NCBI GenBank assembly: GCA_002205965.3
Contig: NADL03000212.1
Location: 28,353-92,352, forward strand
DNA: 64,000 nucleotides
DNA from: Kappaphycus alvarezii
Lineage: Eukaryota > Rhodophyta > Florideophyceae > Gigartinales > Solieriaceae
Direction: 5' to 3'
The notes below the pieces were generated by a model. That model was not told where the DNA came from. It did no database searches and saw only the letters and a list, made by a program, of their open reading frames with translations. The number at the start of each line of letters is the position of its first letter. The stretch's first letter is position 1. The position numbers were made by a program, and so were the translations under genes. This document shows positions 41,448-53,646 of the stretch, piece by piece.

Positions 41448-43732
41448 TCACTGCTCTTCTTCTGCTTCCGTTAGTGTTCGCTGTCTTATTGATAAAATGT
41501 ATGGTCTCTCAAACGGGTACGGATGCAACTGATTACCAATATGATGCTCTAAAAAGTAGGTTCGCATTACTGGTACCTCACTTTGTAGCATAGCCTCATA
41601 TATTGGTTTGATACATCGAGGTGGGGTTGAATACATTCTTCTTCCGTGACTCTTCCGAATCTTCCAAGAGTGAAAAAATATATGTGATATGCAAACTCTT
41701 CTGGAAGATGCCGGAGGAATGGATGTCGATAAGAAAAGAAGACGCGCATCATCAAGAACGAATCTTCGTAAGATAAGTGCGGTCCATGTAGCGCCCTAAA
41801 ACATAAACAGATGCTTATCATGAAATAAGAAATGACCTGCGCATCGTTCGCATCCTCGGAGATATTGCGCAGCCAAAAAGATAATCTTCTTCTTCCGACT
41901 GTATGCTGTGCATGGTTGTGAAGGAGAGCTAGAGATGAAGTTGTGGTGGACGGTCCCGATGAATGGCCGCGACCAGCTCCTGACGTACTGGGACCTGCAC
42001 GAGGTCCTCTCGGGGGACGACCGGAACCTCTTCTGGGCGGGTTGTTGTCTCCTGAAGGTCCTCCTCTGGTCATCATCACTGCTTCAGGAGGATCCTCGCC
42101 GCCTCCAACGTTCCCAATTTGTGGCGGAGAAACGTAAGGTTCCCATAGAGGATACGGGACCAGCCTGTATTCCATATCCGGGGGTAAGGCGTAACCTCTC
42201 AGTCGCACGTCTTGGTTGTTCTTGAGAAATACGTAAATTGGACGGATAATATTCAGATACGTTTGCGACAAGTCTCCAGCAGCTACCATTCCATATCTTC
42301 CTATAGAGTAATGATATATTACCTCCACAAACTCTGGACCTGCTTCCGTGAACCTTCCGTTTTGGAATGAAAATAGAACTCTTATTAATAGTCGGAAATC
42401 TTCTTCAGGTAGCAATGGTCCGTTCAACGTACGAAAACATAGGCATATATTAATGTAGAAATGGATGATTACGTGGAGTTCGTAGTAGTCCCGCGTAACC
42501 GAGATGATCCATTCCCAGGCCCTTTTTCCTCCCATAGGAATCATTCTATAGTTAAAGATGAGTATGCCCCGTGGTTGCGCATAGTCCTGTGTGAGAAGGA
42601 ATTCTTCAGGCCTCTGATGGTAAGGGACCAGACGACGTGCATGGATGGCCCTCCTTGATCTCTTCCCTGAGCTTGAACAGAGCTGATAGTGCGGGTGTCT
42701 TTCCTCCGTGACGATGCAAGGGTTCGAGTACTTGGTTTGGAAGGCCGGCCACTTCACAGCCTGCTGCATTGCTTTTCCATGTACTACAAGTACTTTAGAG
42801 CCAACTGAAAAGGTTCTGACTGCAGGTTCTGCATCCTTATTTCTTGTCTGTGTTAGCGCGCGGTGTGATCTCCAGCCTTCGGTGGCCAGTAGTTCAACTT
42901 CCCTACTCTCTTCATCGATAATATTTGTTTCCATGTCTCTCTGTAACATTCTAGGAGCCCTTCCGTACATTAGCTCGAATGGTGAGCGTCCATTTCTTCC
43001 TCTTCTTCGACGGTAGCCGTATAACACTTTTGGTAAGGCATCTTCCCACTGGATTTCATTCTCCAACATAGTTTTCGATATTGCTCGTTTGATGGTTCCA
43101 ACCATCCTCTCCGCTTTCCCGTTGGACATAGGAGCGTATGCGAGAACGGTCTTCAGCTGAATCCCTTTCTCTTCCAAAAAACGAAGCAGTGAAGTTGCAG
43201 TAAAACAAAGGGCGTTATCCGAGATGATCCTTTTTGGAAGACCAAACGGTTCAATTATTTCTTTTTCGATGAATCTCAGTACCACCTCAGCATTTGCCTC
43301 CTCGACTGCAACTGCTATTGGCCATCCAGTAAGATGTTCCACCCCTATAAGGAGATATTTGTTTCCGGAAGAAGTTTCCTTGAACGGGCCCGCGAAGTCA
43401 ATTGAGAAGGTTTCAAAGAGACCGGAAACTGGAAAACTTAGAGTTGTCTTATACTTCCGTATTGGAGTGAATTTTTGGCAGTTGTCGCAGCTTTTCACGA
43501 AATTATAGACGTCCTTATGGATACCGGGCCACCAGAATCTCTCAGTTACGAATTTTTTGGTTGTTTCGAGATCCCAATGCCCTAGCTCATCATGGAAAGT
43601 CCTCAAGATCTTCATTCTTTCTTTCAAAGGGGCCACTAGTCGGGGACCGGCTTTAGTGTGCCGGAAAGTTTCCCATTCCACAATGTAAAAGCCTTTTGAT
43701 TCCTGCGTACCCAATTTCGTGTTCAAGATCAA
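41448..43732 (-). CDS. Integrase of Gypsy B with duplicated C-terminal module (721 codons open to 41567)
   Basis: In the long frame: H47, H52, C82 and C85 form the HHCC zinc site. D112 (IDFAGPF), D172 (SDNALCF) and E208 (NGKAERM) form the DD35E core. A GPY/F-like segment lies near 330-350. Two modules are at about 418-533 and 629 to the end, each with ICLCFR.L.GP.L..ED and PEF...IY....GR.G.V, separated by a Pro/Gly/Arg-rich linker (about 540-615). A one-base deletion near 41611 diverts the frame to an early stop at 41567; the remaining codons (IKPIYEAMLQSEVPVMRTYF, HPYPFERPY) run to 41448. The natural start lies upstream within pol. Confidence 0.9.
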
Positions 43733-45341
43733 CCTTTCTCATTTCTAGTCCATCGAGGAATTTGATCAGTCCGTGAATATTAGCTTCGTACTCGTTATCG
43801 TTCGGCAACTGCAACTCGGCGACTCCGACGATGTCCTCCGAAGCTTTTTCATTTGGAATCAGTGCGTCCCTCAAGCGGGATAGGTAATCGGCAGGCTGAT
43901 TATTGCGTCCGGGTCTATACACAATTTCAAACCGATATTCTGCGAAAATGTCGAGCCATCGGGCCAAGCGGTGATGTACATCCTTCTTTTGGAATGCTGT
44001 TTTAAGTGCCTGGTGATCAGTTATCAAGACAAATTTCTCGAGTGATAAAAGGTATAGCGAAACTTTTTCAGCGCGAAGACGACAGCTAGCGCTTCTTTCT
44101 CGCAGACTGAGTATCTCTTTTCCGCGTCATTCAGAGTTCGGCTTGCGAATTGAACAGGGTGTAGTCTTCCGTTTTCATCTTTTTGGGACAAAACGGCACC
44201 CAAAGACCGTTCTGAGGCATCTGTCTCCACAACGAATGGTCTCTTGAAATCTGGGTACATGAGAACTGGGGGGACACATAGCTTATCTTTAAGCTCCTGA
44301 AATGCAGTTTCCATTTCCTTGTTCCAGTAAAATTTTCCGTTCTTCGTAGTGCTGGCATGTAACGGTGCTGCAGTCTTGGCGAAATCTTTGATAAATCTTC
44401 TGTAATATGAGGCCAGTCCTAAGAAGCTTCGGACCTCCGTCTTTGAAGCGGGCCTTGGTGCCAACTATTTTTTTCGTTTTCTCTGGATCCACTCTAATTC
44501 CCTCTTGGTCGACGATATGACCGAGTAATTGGATAGAAGTTTTCGCAAAGAAGCATTTGCTCAACTTAATTTTCAAGCTATACTCCGATATCCTCTCCAC
44601 AACTGTCTTGACGTGCGAGATGTGCTGATCCAATGTTTCTGAGAATATGACGACATCATCGATATAGACTCTTGCGAATGGAAGTCCTTTCAAAACCTCG
44701 TTCATCATTCTTTGGAATGTAGCTGGTGCATTCATGAGACCAAAAGGCATCACTTCGAACCTGAACGTACCGGCTTTGCTGGTAAAGGTTGTTTTTTCCT
44801 TACATTTTTCATCCAATGGAATCTGCCAATAGCCAGTGTAAAGGTCAATTGAGGTGAAATATCTCCCGTCCTTCAGGTCCTCGAGGATCTCCTCCATGTT
44901 CGGAATCGGAAATCGATCGGGTATCATTCTCTGGTTCAGTTGTCGGTAATCGACGCAAAAACGCAGCTTTCCATCCTTCTTTGGTGCGACCACAACTGGA
45001 AACGACCATGGGGATGAAACTGGTCGAATAATATCATTTTTCAGCATACTTGTAACATTTTCTGAGATAAATTGGTCATATTTTGGCGGTTGACGTCTAG
45101 GCTTGTGGTAAATCGGTTGAGTGTCGGTAAGTTCGAACGAGTGAGTAACCGGTACACTTGCTTGTCTTAAATCTGAAACGCTCCATGCAATTACTTCGGA
45201 AGATGTTAACATGTCGGATATTTTCAGTGAGGCGGGGGCGGGAAGGTGCTGCACTTTTCCTTGGATTTCTGCCATTTGGCGCCCTTTTTCTTCTTGATCC
45301 TCAACCTCAATATTTTGAAGGACCTCTTCCGTCGTGCTCAC
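43653..45341 (-). pseudogene. Reverse transcriptase and RNase H of Gypsy B (frameshifted)
   Basis: 44289..45341 contains the whole RT palm in one frame (FCVDYRQLNQR, SIDLYTGYWQIPL, FEVMPFGLMNAPATFQRMM, VYIDDVVIFS, LLGHIVDQEGI). It shifts at about 44465, where B lacks bases present in A (ccaactattttt versus ccaactttattttt). The RT-RNase H connection lies at 44024..44464 and the RNase H end at 43653..44027 (DHQALKTAF, NQPADYLSRL), with another indel near 44053. B keeps the RT junction that is broken in A. Confidence 0.9.
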
Positions 45342-45462
45342 ATCTTCATATATGGAATTCGCGTATTCTTATTTTCTTTGCAAAGGTAATCTTCTTTCAT
45401 GCTCCGAATTCTGTCCTTTGATTCGATATCATCGCAAAAAGAAACACATTCGGGTTTCAAAC

Positions 45463-47407
45463 TTATCCTAGAATCCAGTCGTCATCTGTTTCAAACCCGG
45501 AATCATAATCGTCCCATGCCATGTTCATTAACCCCCGAGGGTACCCTTTTCCACTTCCGAAAGGTTTAGTTGGTTCCGAATCTTCGCTGTCATAGCTAGA
45601 AGTGAAATCTTCACTGTCCGTTTCTTTTAAATCTTCAGGATGCGTGCTTTTGTCGAAATCCAGGGGCATCTTCACGGTTCTGCCGTCAATATTAACTGAA
45701 ACCATTTGGTTGCCCAAGTCAATGCATGTCCTAGTCTTTCCATTGTGGGGCAGCCAATGATTGCATCGAAAGGGAGATCCGGCATGACAAGAAAGTCTAC
45801 ATCAACTTTAGAGTCCCCAAAGAACACGGAAACCTTGTCAACAGTGCCCATGCATTTTGAGACGGTTCCATCCGCTACAGTTATTTTTCGAGTCGTTGGA
45901 ATAATTTCGAGACCTAGATCTGTCACCAAAGTTTCTGAAATGAGGTTTGGAACAGCACCCGAATCGAAGAGAGCTTGGGTTTTCATACCCAATACTTTGA
46001 CTGGTACCAGCTTAAGACGTCTTGGTGCTGTCGAGGCCGATTGAAGAAACAGTTTCTTACCCTTAGCGGACTTATTAGACCTGATAATTTTTTTGAGTTC
46101 TTTTCTCGCATCTCTGCGTCGCCCCTCAAAAGTTGACCAAACGTTATCCCAGTTGGGGCTGATGCAAGCTCAGCCACCAAATTGTACCTCTTCACATACT
46201 CTAGTACGTCCTTAGAGATACTCTTAACTTTCTTACTCTTTTTCGTCTTCTTGGCCGGAGTGACTCCCACTCCTGGAACAACTTGATCAGACCTCTTGGT
46301 TCGAGGAGGTACAGGTGCTGGGATATGCTCCAGCATTCCATACTCTAGCCTAGGTTTCTTCGATAAAATGTTCCCTTCCCCATCCCTTTTTGTCACATTG
46401 ACTTGACTAATCTCTTCAGCGATGGATACGTTACCGGCATCCGTCAACCTTTGATCCCTTCTATTCTGTAAGATTTTCACCTCTGGTCCTGACTCACTCC
46501 TGCTTCCGATAAATTTGCTCTTCTGTTGTCTTTAGACCAGCAGTTACTTTCATGATGCCCATATCGACCGCACTTTGCACAACGAGTGTTTCTATGTGGA
46601 TTATCAGGACACCTGTTTGCAAAGTGTCCAGGCTTGTGACAGTAAGAACAGACTTCTGCGGCCTTAGGGGCCCCAGACTGGTTCTTCTTAATGGTAAGAG
46701 TAAGGCTTTCCAACTGCGAGGTTATCATGTCAAGTCGATTATCGAATCGGGTTTCCAACCTTTCTTCCAAGTTTTTGACATCGCTCCTGACAGATTCTAA
46801 TGCCGCTGCACTAGTAGCCGGCCTTTGATAATTTTTTCAGGGATGTACGATAGACATCGATGTGCGGGTTTCCCTCGGTACCTCCTCAGTGACTGAAACG
46901 TCTCCGAATTTTTGCACAAATTCTACTATATGGTACCCCTTCAGTTCATCAAAAGTGTGAGGGGCCCTTGATGAGGAGGAAATCGGAGAGCCGCTTATCC
47001 CCCATAGCCGCCTTACGCAGCATTCCGTACTTGGCTTGGGCGTTGAACCCAGCCTTTTCATAAAGATCACACAAGTACACCAATGAGCTTAACAAATCGT
47101 CGAAGTTGAGCCGGGCCTCTATGGCGGTACGAATCATCTCATCTGGTTCTACCTCCTTAGCATACTCTTTCACAAGCCACTCACATACCTCACCGAAGTT
47201 ACGCCCATTCCCGTTAAGAGACCACCCGTCGATAAACTTGGACTTATATTTGTGCTTTGCGTCACCATGAAGATAGGCGAAGATACTTGCGGCCTTCTCT
47301 TCATCGCCCTTCTCTCGCATCACAACGTTGACATATGTGTAAAGAAACTCCTCAACGTCTTCAGTCTTGCCCCCTGTGAACGTTATACGAGCAGCATTGA
47401 GATCCAT
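45463..47407 (-). pseudogene. gag: Gag-protease of Gypsy B (several frameshifts)
   Basis: The frame starts like A (MDLNAARITFTGGKTEDVEE) at 47407 and breaks near 46960 (extra G), 46920 and 46840. It resumes with the two CCHC knuckles at 46477..46770, breaks again at about 46500, continues to 46110, and the protease with ALFDSGAVPNLIS lies at 45672..45992. The acidic linker follows at 45463..45717. Each break is an indel of one or two bases relative to the intact frame at 10793..12526. Confidence 0.88.
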
Positions 47408-47478
47408 GATTACAGAAAAGAAATCCCCCCGAAGTGTTCCTTACTACTGCTCAACTCGAATACCTCGGGTGCAACCCC

Positions 47479-47494
47479 CTCCACAAGAGTACCA
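47479..47494 (-). promoter_or_regulatory. Primer binding site of Gypsy B
   Basis: TGGTACTCTTGTGGAG on the element strand, two bases from the LTR end, identical to Gypsy A. Confidence 0.6.
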
Positions 47495-47496
47495 AA

Positions 47497-48215
47497 TGAT
47501 AGGGGTAAATCGGCGGGGAAGAGATCCTCAGAACCAATTACCCTGAGAAGGAGGTGTTGCGAGCGACAAAAGTGCTGCCGTGGTATTGTTGAACGAACAA
47601 AAGGGAGTGTATATAGAAGAGAGTTGAGAAAGCTACAAGCAAGTATAAAAGGGGCAGGGTCTACCACCGACGCTCTGCGACTAGCGTAAGAAAAAGTTTT
47701 CTTGGGTCTGAAGTTGACTCTCAACTTCCTACTACTCGGGACTTGGCTTGAAGTTGTCTGCCAACTTGCTTCACCTCCACTAAAGGAAGCAGTTTACTCG
47801 GCTTATGTAGACTTTTGGCTACCCCAAAAGTCTCAACAAGCATACTAATAACCATAAAATGTATTCACGGTAATCGTGTGAACCAGAGAGACTATTAGAA
47901 GATATTTCCTCAAGGTAAATATCTAGGTGCCATACCCATGCCAGCCATCCATCGGCCAGGGGTGGGAATTGATGTGGCCATTATATAGACCTTTCAGAGC
48001 TACTTGTCGTATCACCCACAACCTGGAACTGTACTGACATCTACTATGACAGCGTGTCCTAAAATGAAAAAAATCAGCCGACGAATTTGCCACACTCACC
48101 CAAATTAAAAATATCTTGCAAATTCAAAAACTGTAAAAATATCTTCCCAATTCCGATACTGTATACAATCATGGTCCTCATCTAGATTTTTTCGTGCGCG
48201 AATTTGCGCACATCA
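47497..48215 (-). repeat. 5' LTR of Gypsy B
   Basis: 719-bp partner of 40697..41414. The shared TATA has one change (cggcttatgtagac), so promoter strength may differ between the LTRs. Confidence 0.93.
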
Positions 48216-49281
48216 GCCTGTCAATTTGAACCTCCTTGCGCTATTTAAACGCATCGAGCACCGCCTACATTTTATCCACGTCCCCCCAACGACGGAATCT
48301 CGACAATTCACACCCCTTTGATGGCCGTCATGCACGGAATACACCATAATCGCCCCATTTCTACAACTTGTCATACTTTCCTTATCACCATCTTTCCTTT
48401 ATTCCCTTCGGTACCAACTGACGTGGAGGACTACCTCCCTCGTCAAATCAGGAAATGTTTATTCGGAGCTCGTTGCTCGTCATCTGGTGGGGATCGAAGC
48501 ACAAGAACTGGTCGGAAGTGACTTGGAAGAGGAGAGCAGTAAGGTATGGGAGTGTTTCAGGGAGCGGGTGGCCCTGGAGCCGGTCTATGAGATGGAAGAA
48601 GAGGGAGGTGAGGATGAGTCCGGGGAGGAAATAGAAAAGGAGGAGTCCTCGGATGAATAAGGGAGTGTCGAACTGGGCCATTAAAGAGGGGAGGGAATGA
48701 ACTGGGTGGAGCAGGTGGTGCCGGCCATGAAAGGGATTGGAGGGGATTCAGGTGAGCTTTATTCATCACAGGAAGGGGAAGATAATTCTGGGCCACCCAC
48801 AGGTATAGGTGGGGAGTACATCGGTACTTATGATATCTTAATGGAAAAGCTAGGTTCTTATTAAGAAGATGGAGCTTTTTAGGAGTATATTAACATAGTT
48901 TTGTTTCAAGTATCTCTTGGGACACTCTTTGCCTTCACATGAAGCCTTTTCCTACTTTTTCAGTTACCTTTAGTAGTTTTCTCAAGAGTTTAGTTTGGAA
49001 AAATCTACAAGCAAAGTGTTCAAAGCAAAGTATTTCTCTATGAGATTGAAAGCAACTAGGGATTCAATTTCAAACCAAACCATTAAACTACTTCCCTAAA
49101 CTCTAAGCTAGGCGGTAGATCCTGCTCCATTAGTGTCGTTTGCTAAAGCAGTCACTCAGTTTTCACGCCCGCTCGCCTCCATTGTCAGTCAACGTATAAT
49201 GTAACGCTTTAGTCGCTCGCAAAAACTATCACCTCGTTTAGTTAGAAGTCCCGTTTTCAGTTGGCGCCATTTTACCTATCA
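48216..49281 (+). repeat. Long LTR copy 3, main part
   Basis: It starts right after Gypsy B with the ctatttaaac box (48240..48250), carries a decayed acidic-protein frame, and ends TTTTACCTATCA at 49281, corresponding to the CCCCTATCA terminus. The LTR promoter region and U5 are recognisable but diverged (gttttctcaagagtttagtt, then agcaaagtgttc). It is older than solo LTRs 1 and 2. Confidence 0.65.
48400..48867 (+). pseudogene. LTR-encoded acidic protein, copy 3
   Basis: VPTDVEDYLPRQIRKCLFGA, then after a frameshift ELVARHLVGIEAQELVGSDL, ECFRERVALEPVYEMEEE and an acidic run. Finally TYDILMEKLGSY is followed by a stop. These match YGPTDADDYIRRQTKKQIIE, WLAPELVYED and MDILEELFGSDL of copy 2. 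The N-terminal NLRPS motif is missing or unreadable. Confidence 0.6.
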
Positions 49282-50734
49282 AAGGCTAATGGGAATTTCA
49301 ACAGACATTCCATTCCCAGTAAACCAACCCAAACATCCCCCCTTGTAAAGCTAGTAGAGAACTCTCAAGATCAACGGTAGTATCAAGGCGAGTCTTGAGT
49401 TAATGGACATGTGCCGTGAAGGAACGCTTGGTGAATTCTTCGGAGACAACGAGGTCATTCAGGACGAAAGTACCCTAGCTGTACTTCTGCTATATTCCTA
49501 CCGGATACTAGCAAGTAACAGACTTCAGTGGTACCATAGCCAACAAACAGTACAATTCGCCGGCTCCATTTCCAAATGCTGACCTCTACATCTAGTGACG
49601 TTAGTATTTCCACTAACTTGATCAGTTGCTCATGGCATACAATTATGTCACCTTTATAATGGTAAAAAATTTGGAGCAGTAGATCTGCAACGCTTAGTTC
49701 TTCTTCCTCATTTGATCTGAGGAGCTCCAATATTTTCAGGATGAAAGGGTGCAGAATTAGATCAAGTAGAGGACCCCCAAGACCGTACCCCCGGTGCGTA
49801 TGAGAGATGCTTCTAATGCATAGAAAGTTAATCTCAATTCCCGTAACGGTACGAGAGCAAAGAAAACAGCCCCTAACGCAATTAACTAACTGATTTCAAC
49901 GAGCTGATGTCATGCGTTTTTGGACTGGCGCGTGCATGAGCCTGTGGTTTTTTAACAATAATTTAGTCATCATTCATTCCGAGTGTACACTGCCTGGCCG
50001 CTTATTGACTACCCTGCATTCTAAAAATCTAATCTGCCCCTTATTTTTTCCGCAATGGAATTCGATTGATATTACTCTTCAGAAAGAGTCTGAAGGGTGC
50101 GTTTTCTTAACTATAACCGGTGAGAAAGAAATATTTTTTTGTAATTCTTCAGTGATCGTGAATCCCTAGCATTATGCGTTCACTGCAAATTTCATATATT
50201 TTTCATACCTCTCTGTGATAAACCCGCGGAAATGTGTTGGTCTATGCGATATAAAAGGGACGTGAGTTGTAAGGATCTCTATTAGAAATGGCACAAACTG
50301 TTCAAAATGATCGAAATTGATTGATGCAAGTTTGTTCATCCAATTTGGTGCTGCGGGAACAGGGCAATATAAAACTAGTCCGCTGGTATTATAGTAGACT
50401 ACTTTTGAAGGGAAATTGGGGTTTTGTTTATTGTTGGAGCTCAGTAGACTGAGAACTGGGACGGGGTTTGAAGAAGAATTTTAGTAACGAGGAAGATATG
50501 ATAGCGATTAAGAGCTCTTATTATCCCATTTGTGGCAATTAGGAAAAGATTTACCTCTCTGGTTTGCCTGCCAATGACTATACATCCTAACCACAGCTGG
50601 CCAATCTTGTCTTCTACTACAGTCAGCAATGAAACTCCGATGCCAATAAAAAGTCACTGAAACGAGTTTTTGTATACTTATATTGAGGGAAGTAGTTCCC
50701 AATCGAAGACTTTTAACTAGCATTTTTACCCGAA
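49282..50734. other. Stretch without recognised gene
   Basis: No domain was recognised on either strand. The minus ORF 49455..49730 (91 codons, VADLLLQIFYHYKGDIIVCH) and plus ORF 49912..50169 have no motif I know. A weak accccaaacatcccccctt-type match to the non-LTR end motif lies near 49325. Confidence 0.4.
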
Positions 50735-50783
50735 TATATCTTCCAACAGTAAAAACAACCAAAAAATCCCTCCTTTTTACCCG
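50735..50783 (+). repeat. Non-LTR 3' end motif
   Basis: ATATATCTTCCAACAGTAAA-AACAACCAAAAAATCCCTCC closely resembles the family 2 tail end (ATATATCTTCCAAGAGTAAA-ACACCCAAAC). About 50 bp are recognisable and no coding part is attached. Confidence 0.6.
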
Positions 50784-51434
50784 GAAGGGCGACGATTTGA
50801 TTATTTTAATGCGAGTGTAACATAGGCTGAAATTACCATTAGCCTCTGCAGTTTAGTGGTAGCTGAGAAACCGCTGCGCTGAAATGGGCGTGGTATGGAG
50901 TGGCGACTAAAAATTTGCTGCAAGCCCAATTTTGAAATTATAGTTGCAGGAAATATTACTTGATAGGCAAAATTAATTTCTCCAATGGTTACTGTCGGTA
51001 GGAAACTGGGCCTTTTTGCATATTTCTGTTCTCTTCATCCCAAGAGCCATCCATGATCTATTCTTTTTAAGAACGATCTCCTTGCCATTTCTTTTTAGAA
51101 AATCCTATAATACTATTGCTCGATGAGTCCAGACTCACTGTAAAATTCAGTTTCTATTTTAATATGAATATTTAGTCCTCCCTTCTCGAAGATTAACATT
51201 TCCACTCTTGATCCGCATTATACTCGAAATTTAGTTCCGATGTTTTACGTAGCAGTATTTATCTTAACAATTCGAGCAAATTCAGCTACGCAGTACTGTC
51301 TCACTTATTTAGTATTTTTTACTTCCGCGAAAGCCGTGAAAATATTTAAATATAATAGCAACTTCATTGATGCTTAAACCCTACCAGCAATAAATCCATC
51401 AGCCCAACAAATCAACAGCTTAATTTTACATCAA
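50784..51434. other. Stretch without recognised gene
   Basis: AT-rich. A tttaaatata box near 51345 lies about 90 nt before the acidic-protein relic, as in intact long LTRs, so the right end may be U3 of that relic. Confidence 0.35.
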
Positions 51435-51925
51435 CATGACTCACTTCCGTCCGTCCATCATCATCTGGAAATGAACCAGAGCATCGCATCGCATTACCGG
51501 CCTAGCCTTGATGGCTAGTGGATCAACAGACCACTAGTGATTACTGAGGGTGTGGACCAGGAACGCGTTTGAAAGTGAATTTATCATTAATTTATGGGAA
51601 AGGGAGAGAAAAAAGGGAAAAGGGAGGAGGTAGCAAGCAAAGGATAAGGAAATGGAGGAGATGGAGGAGGAGGAGCGGCTCAAGTGGATGTGTAGCGATA
51701 CGAAAATGTAAAGAACTGGTTGGACTCGTGATAAATATTGATGTGCAACTGTGGGGAGCTGCTGCGGGAGACATAGAGGAGAATATAGCTGTGAACGTTA
51801 TCTCGGCCTCTTTAATTGGGGACAGAGAGGAGTTTGAGAATAATGAAAAAGGATTGGAGCATCTATAAACTTCGACGAGCCTTTCAACGATCTTTGCATC
51901 CATTACGTACTAGGATACACTTAGA
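51435..51925 (+). pseudogene. LTR-encoded acidic protein, degenerate copy 4
   Basis: At 51436 the frame reads MTHFRPSIIIWK, a stop, then TRASHRITGLALMASGSTDH, parallel to MSNLRPSVPISKNRPSRSIN-GLRLAAYGPTD. A Glu-rich part follows (MEEMEEEERLKWM), and near 51868 FDEPFNDLCIHYVLGYT and a stop correspond to CEPFADICGDCLDSMDIL. N-terminal and C-terminal motifs therefore persist in order over about 490 bp, although no frame is open throughout. Confidence 0.55.
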
Positions 51926-52415
51926 AGAAGTGAAACATGATGTATTGTAATCCGAAATAGCTATAAACGTATCGATAGCTGAATAAATAGTACAAATAAA
52001 TGCGAAAAAGGTATTCAGGAGGTAATTTGTTATCACAGAAGCTAATATTGGATCATTATACGATCTAATCCTATCTTTTGAGCATATTTCAGCACTTTTG
52101 TCCTTTATGACGAATAGAGTCGATCAAATTGTGAAGCAATGCAAATGAAATAGAACAAAATGGCGCGAGTATCCCAAAGGATTTATTAGGGTGTGTGAAA
52201 AAATAAGACGTGGTAATCTACTTTGCTTCTACGCAAACCCGAGTATTCTTTGTTCAACTCTGAATTAGGATACAGAAGATACATTTATAGCACTCCGAAG
52301 CATTATGAAGTATAGTAAGTCCATTAATGGCAGAAAATGTATTCCTAAGCACCCCTCGACAGCACTAAGCCCTGAAAGGATAATAATATACAGCACCAAG
52401 CCCTGAAAGATTAAT
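51926..52415. other. Stretch without recognised gene
   Basis: A small imperfect tandem repeat (cagcactaagccctgaaagg / cagcaccaagccctgaaaga) lies at about 52360-52412. Otherwise nothing was seen. Confidence 0.35.
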
Positions 52416-52694
52416 ATGAGTCAAAATATTGGGAACGGAAGCCCAAGCTCTTTCCTTTGCAGTGTCGAAAATGTTCAAACAAAAAGGATAACCGATGCGG
52501 ATGGAACCATCTCAAAATGTATGGGTGCTGTTGAAAACTTTTCCATATTTTTCGGGAACTTCGAATTTGATATGGATTTTATAGTTACGATTGAGTTGCC
52601 TTTCGATACAAACATTGGTTTAAGAACTAAAGAATATCTTAATACATGTATTGGACTTAGAAAAAAAGCGTTTCAGTTCAAATCAACTAAATAA
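52416..52694 (+). pseudogene. Retropepsin-region relic of a Gypsy A-like element
   Basis: KRITDADGTISKCMGAVENF, SIFFGNFEFDMDFIVTIELP and FDTNIGLRTKEYL correspond to RKITVADGTVSKCMGTVDKV, SVFFGDSKVDVDFLVMPDLP and FDAIIGCPTMERL at the end of the Gypsy A gag-protease frame. The active-site DSG segment is absent. It is an isolated fragment on the opposite strand to A, B and D. Confidence 0.75.
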
Positions 52695-53078
52695 ACGTAA
52701 ACATACCCCTACATTTTGGCAAGAAGAGCTGGGAGATACATACATTTAGTATTTTGTCTCAAAATATTACAGAGAAGGTTCAGAGGAAAGCAATTGTAAC
52801 ATGAAAAAATTCATGAAAGAATGATACTAAAAAATAATGCAAATATTTCGATCTGGGGTACGATGCAGACGACAAATAGAATTAAAGCAAATTTGGGCTG
52901 TAATTTAGTATCAGTTTGCAACACCTTTGGGCTAGAGAACAAAGTATCTGTATGAAAATCGGATATTCATCTGAAGAACCTGATTTTTTTGTGGCGATGA
53001 AAGCAAAAAAGCTAGATACAACAAAACTAGTACATCAAACTGGAGATGGGAAATTTCACCAGAAAAGAGAACGATAAA
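52695..53078. other. Flank of Gypsy C
   Basis: No gene was recognised. It ends at the first TGCAACGATTGTG of the Gypsy C LTR. Confidence 0.4.
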
Positions 53079-53500
53079 TGCAACGATTGTGCCCCCAAAT
53101 CCACTAAGACAATACTGAAAGTATCCCGCCAGTAACCGTTACCAAGATTTACACTGTACCAAGACATCAGTGCAACTTGTGAACTACACCCAGACACCGG
53201 TATAAAACACAAGACGCATACCACTCCGTGCCAAGCCAATCACATGAGGCCATTGTGGCGATCTCGCCTGGTTCTCGAAACTTCTCCCACCTCACCAATC
53301 AGCAATTACTTTATGTCTTCTTGCCTATTGGACTAATGGAACTTTGCCATGATGTTTTCTGCTGTCGATCTCCCTGATAGTTTCTACGTGAACCTTCAAA
53401 ACCTTTTACTTTCATGCGTTTAGGGCCGTTCTTCTAGAACATCTCTGAGTTTAGCATCGTCTGCCTACAATTTACTATTGCCGTCGTTGAGTACTTTTTC

Positions 53501-53507
53501 TATATAA
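53501..53507 (+). promoter_or_regulatory. TATA box of Gypsy C LTR
   Basis: ctttttcTATATAAaccctgg is the only strong TATA motif before the leader ORF. The same box is at 59569..59575 in copy 2. Confidence 0.65.
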
Positions 53508-53646
53508 ACCCTGGTCTGAAGCTCCGGCCTGTTTACCGGAAGCATCAACCAACAGTTCAACCATCGATTACCTTGTGTGCGCCCAAACCCCCACATCTGG
53601 TAGCATCGCAATTCTTATCAGCACTGCAAGTTCTTCCAATCCGACA

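Larger units (their letters stand above)
40692..48220 (-). mobile_element. Gypsy B: twin of Gypsy A, with TSD GCCTG
   Basis: LTRs are at 40697..41414 and 47497..48215, with GCCTG at 40692..40696 and 48216..48220. The internal region is colinear with Gypsy A, with the same PBS, gene order and polypurine tract. Differences are mainly single-base indels that break gag into several frames, while the integrase frame is longer than in A. It is inserted in the U3 part of a long LTR (copy 3). Confidence 0.95.

Noticed and set aside
41840-41885. Possible 41-nt intron (GTCATT...TTTTAG) inside the second integrase module of Gypsy B
   Set aside because: The unspliced reading gives ICLCFRALHGP, which matches ICLCFRTLNGP of the first module, where the supposed acceptor is not AG. 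The sequence is better explained as conserved protein.
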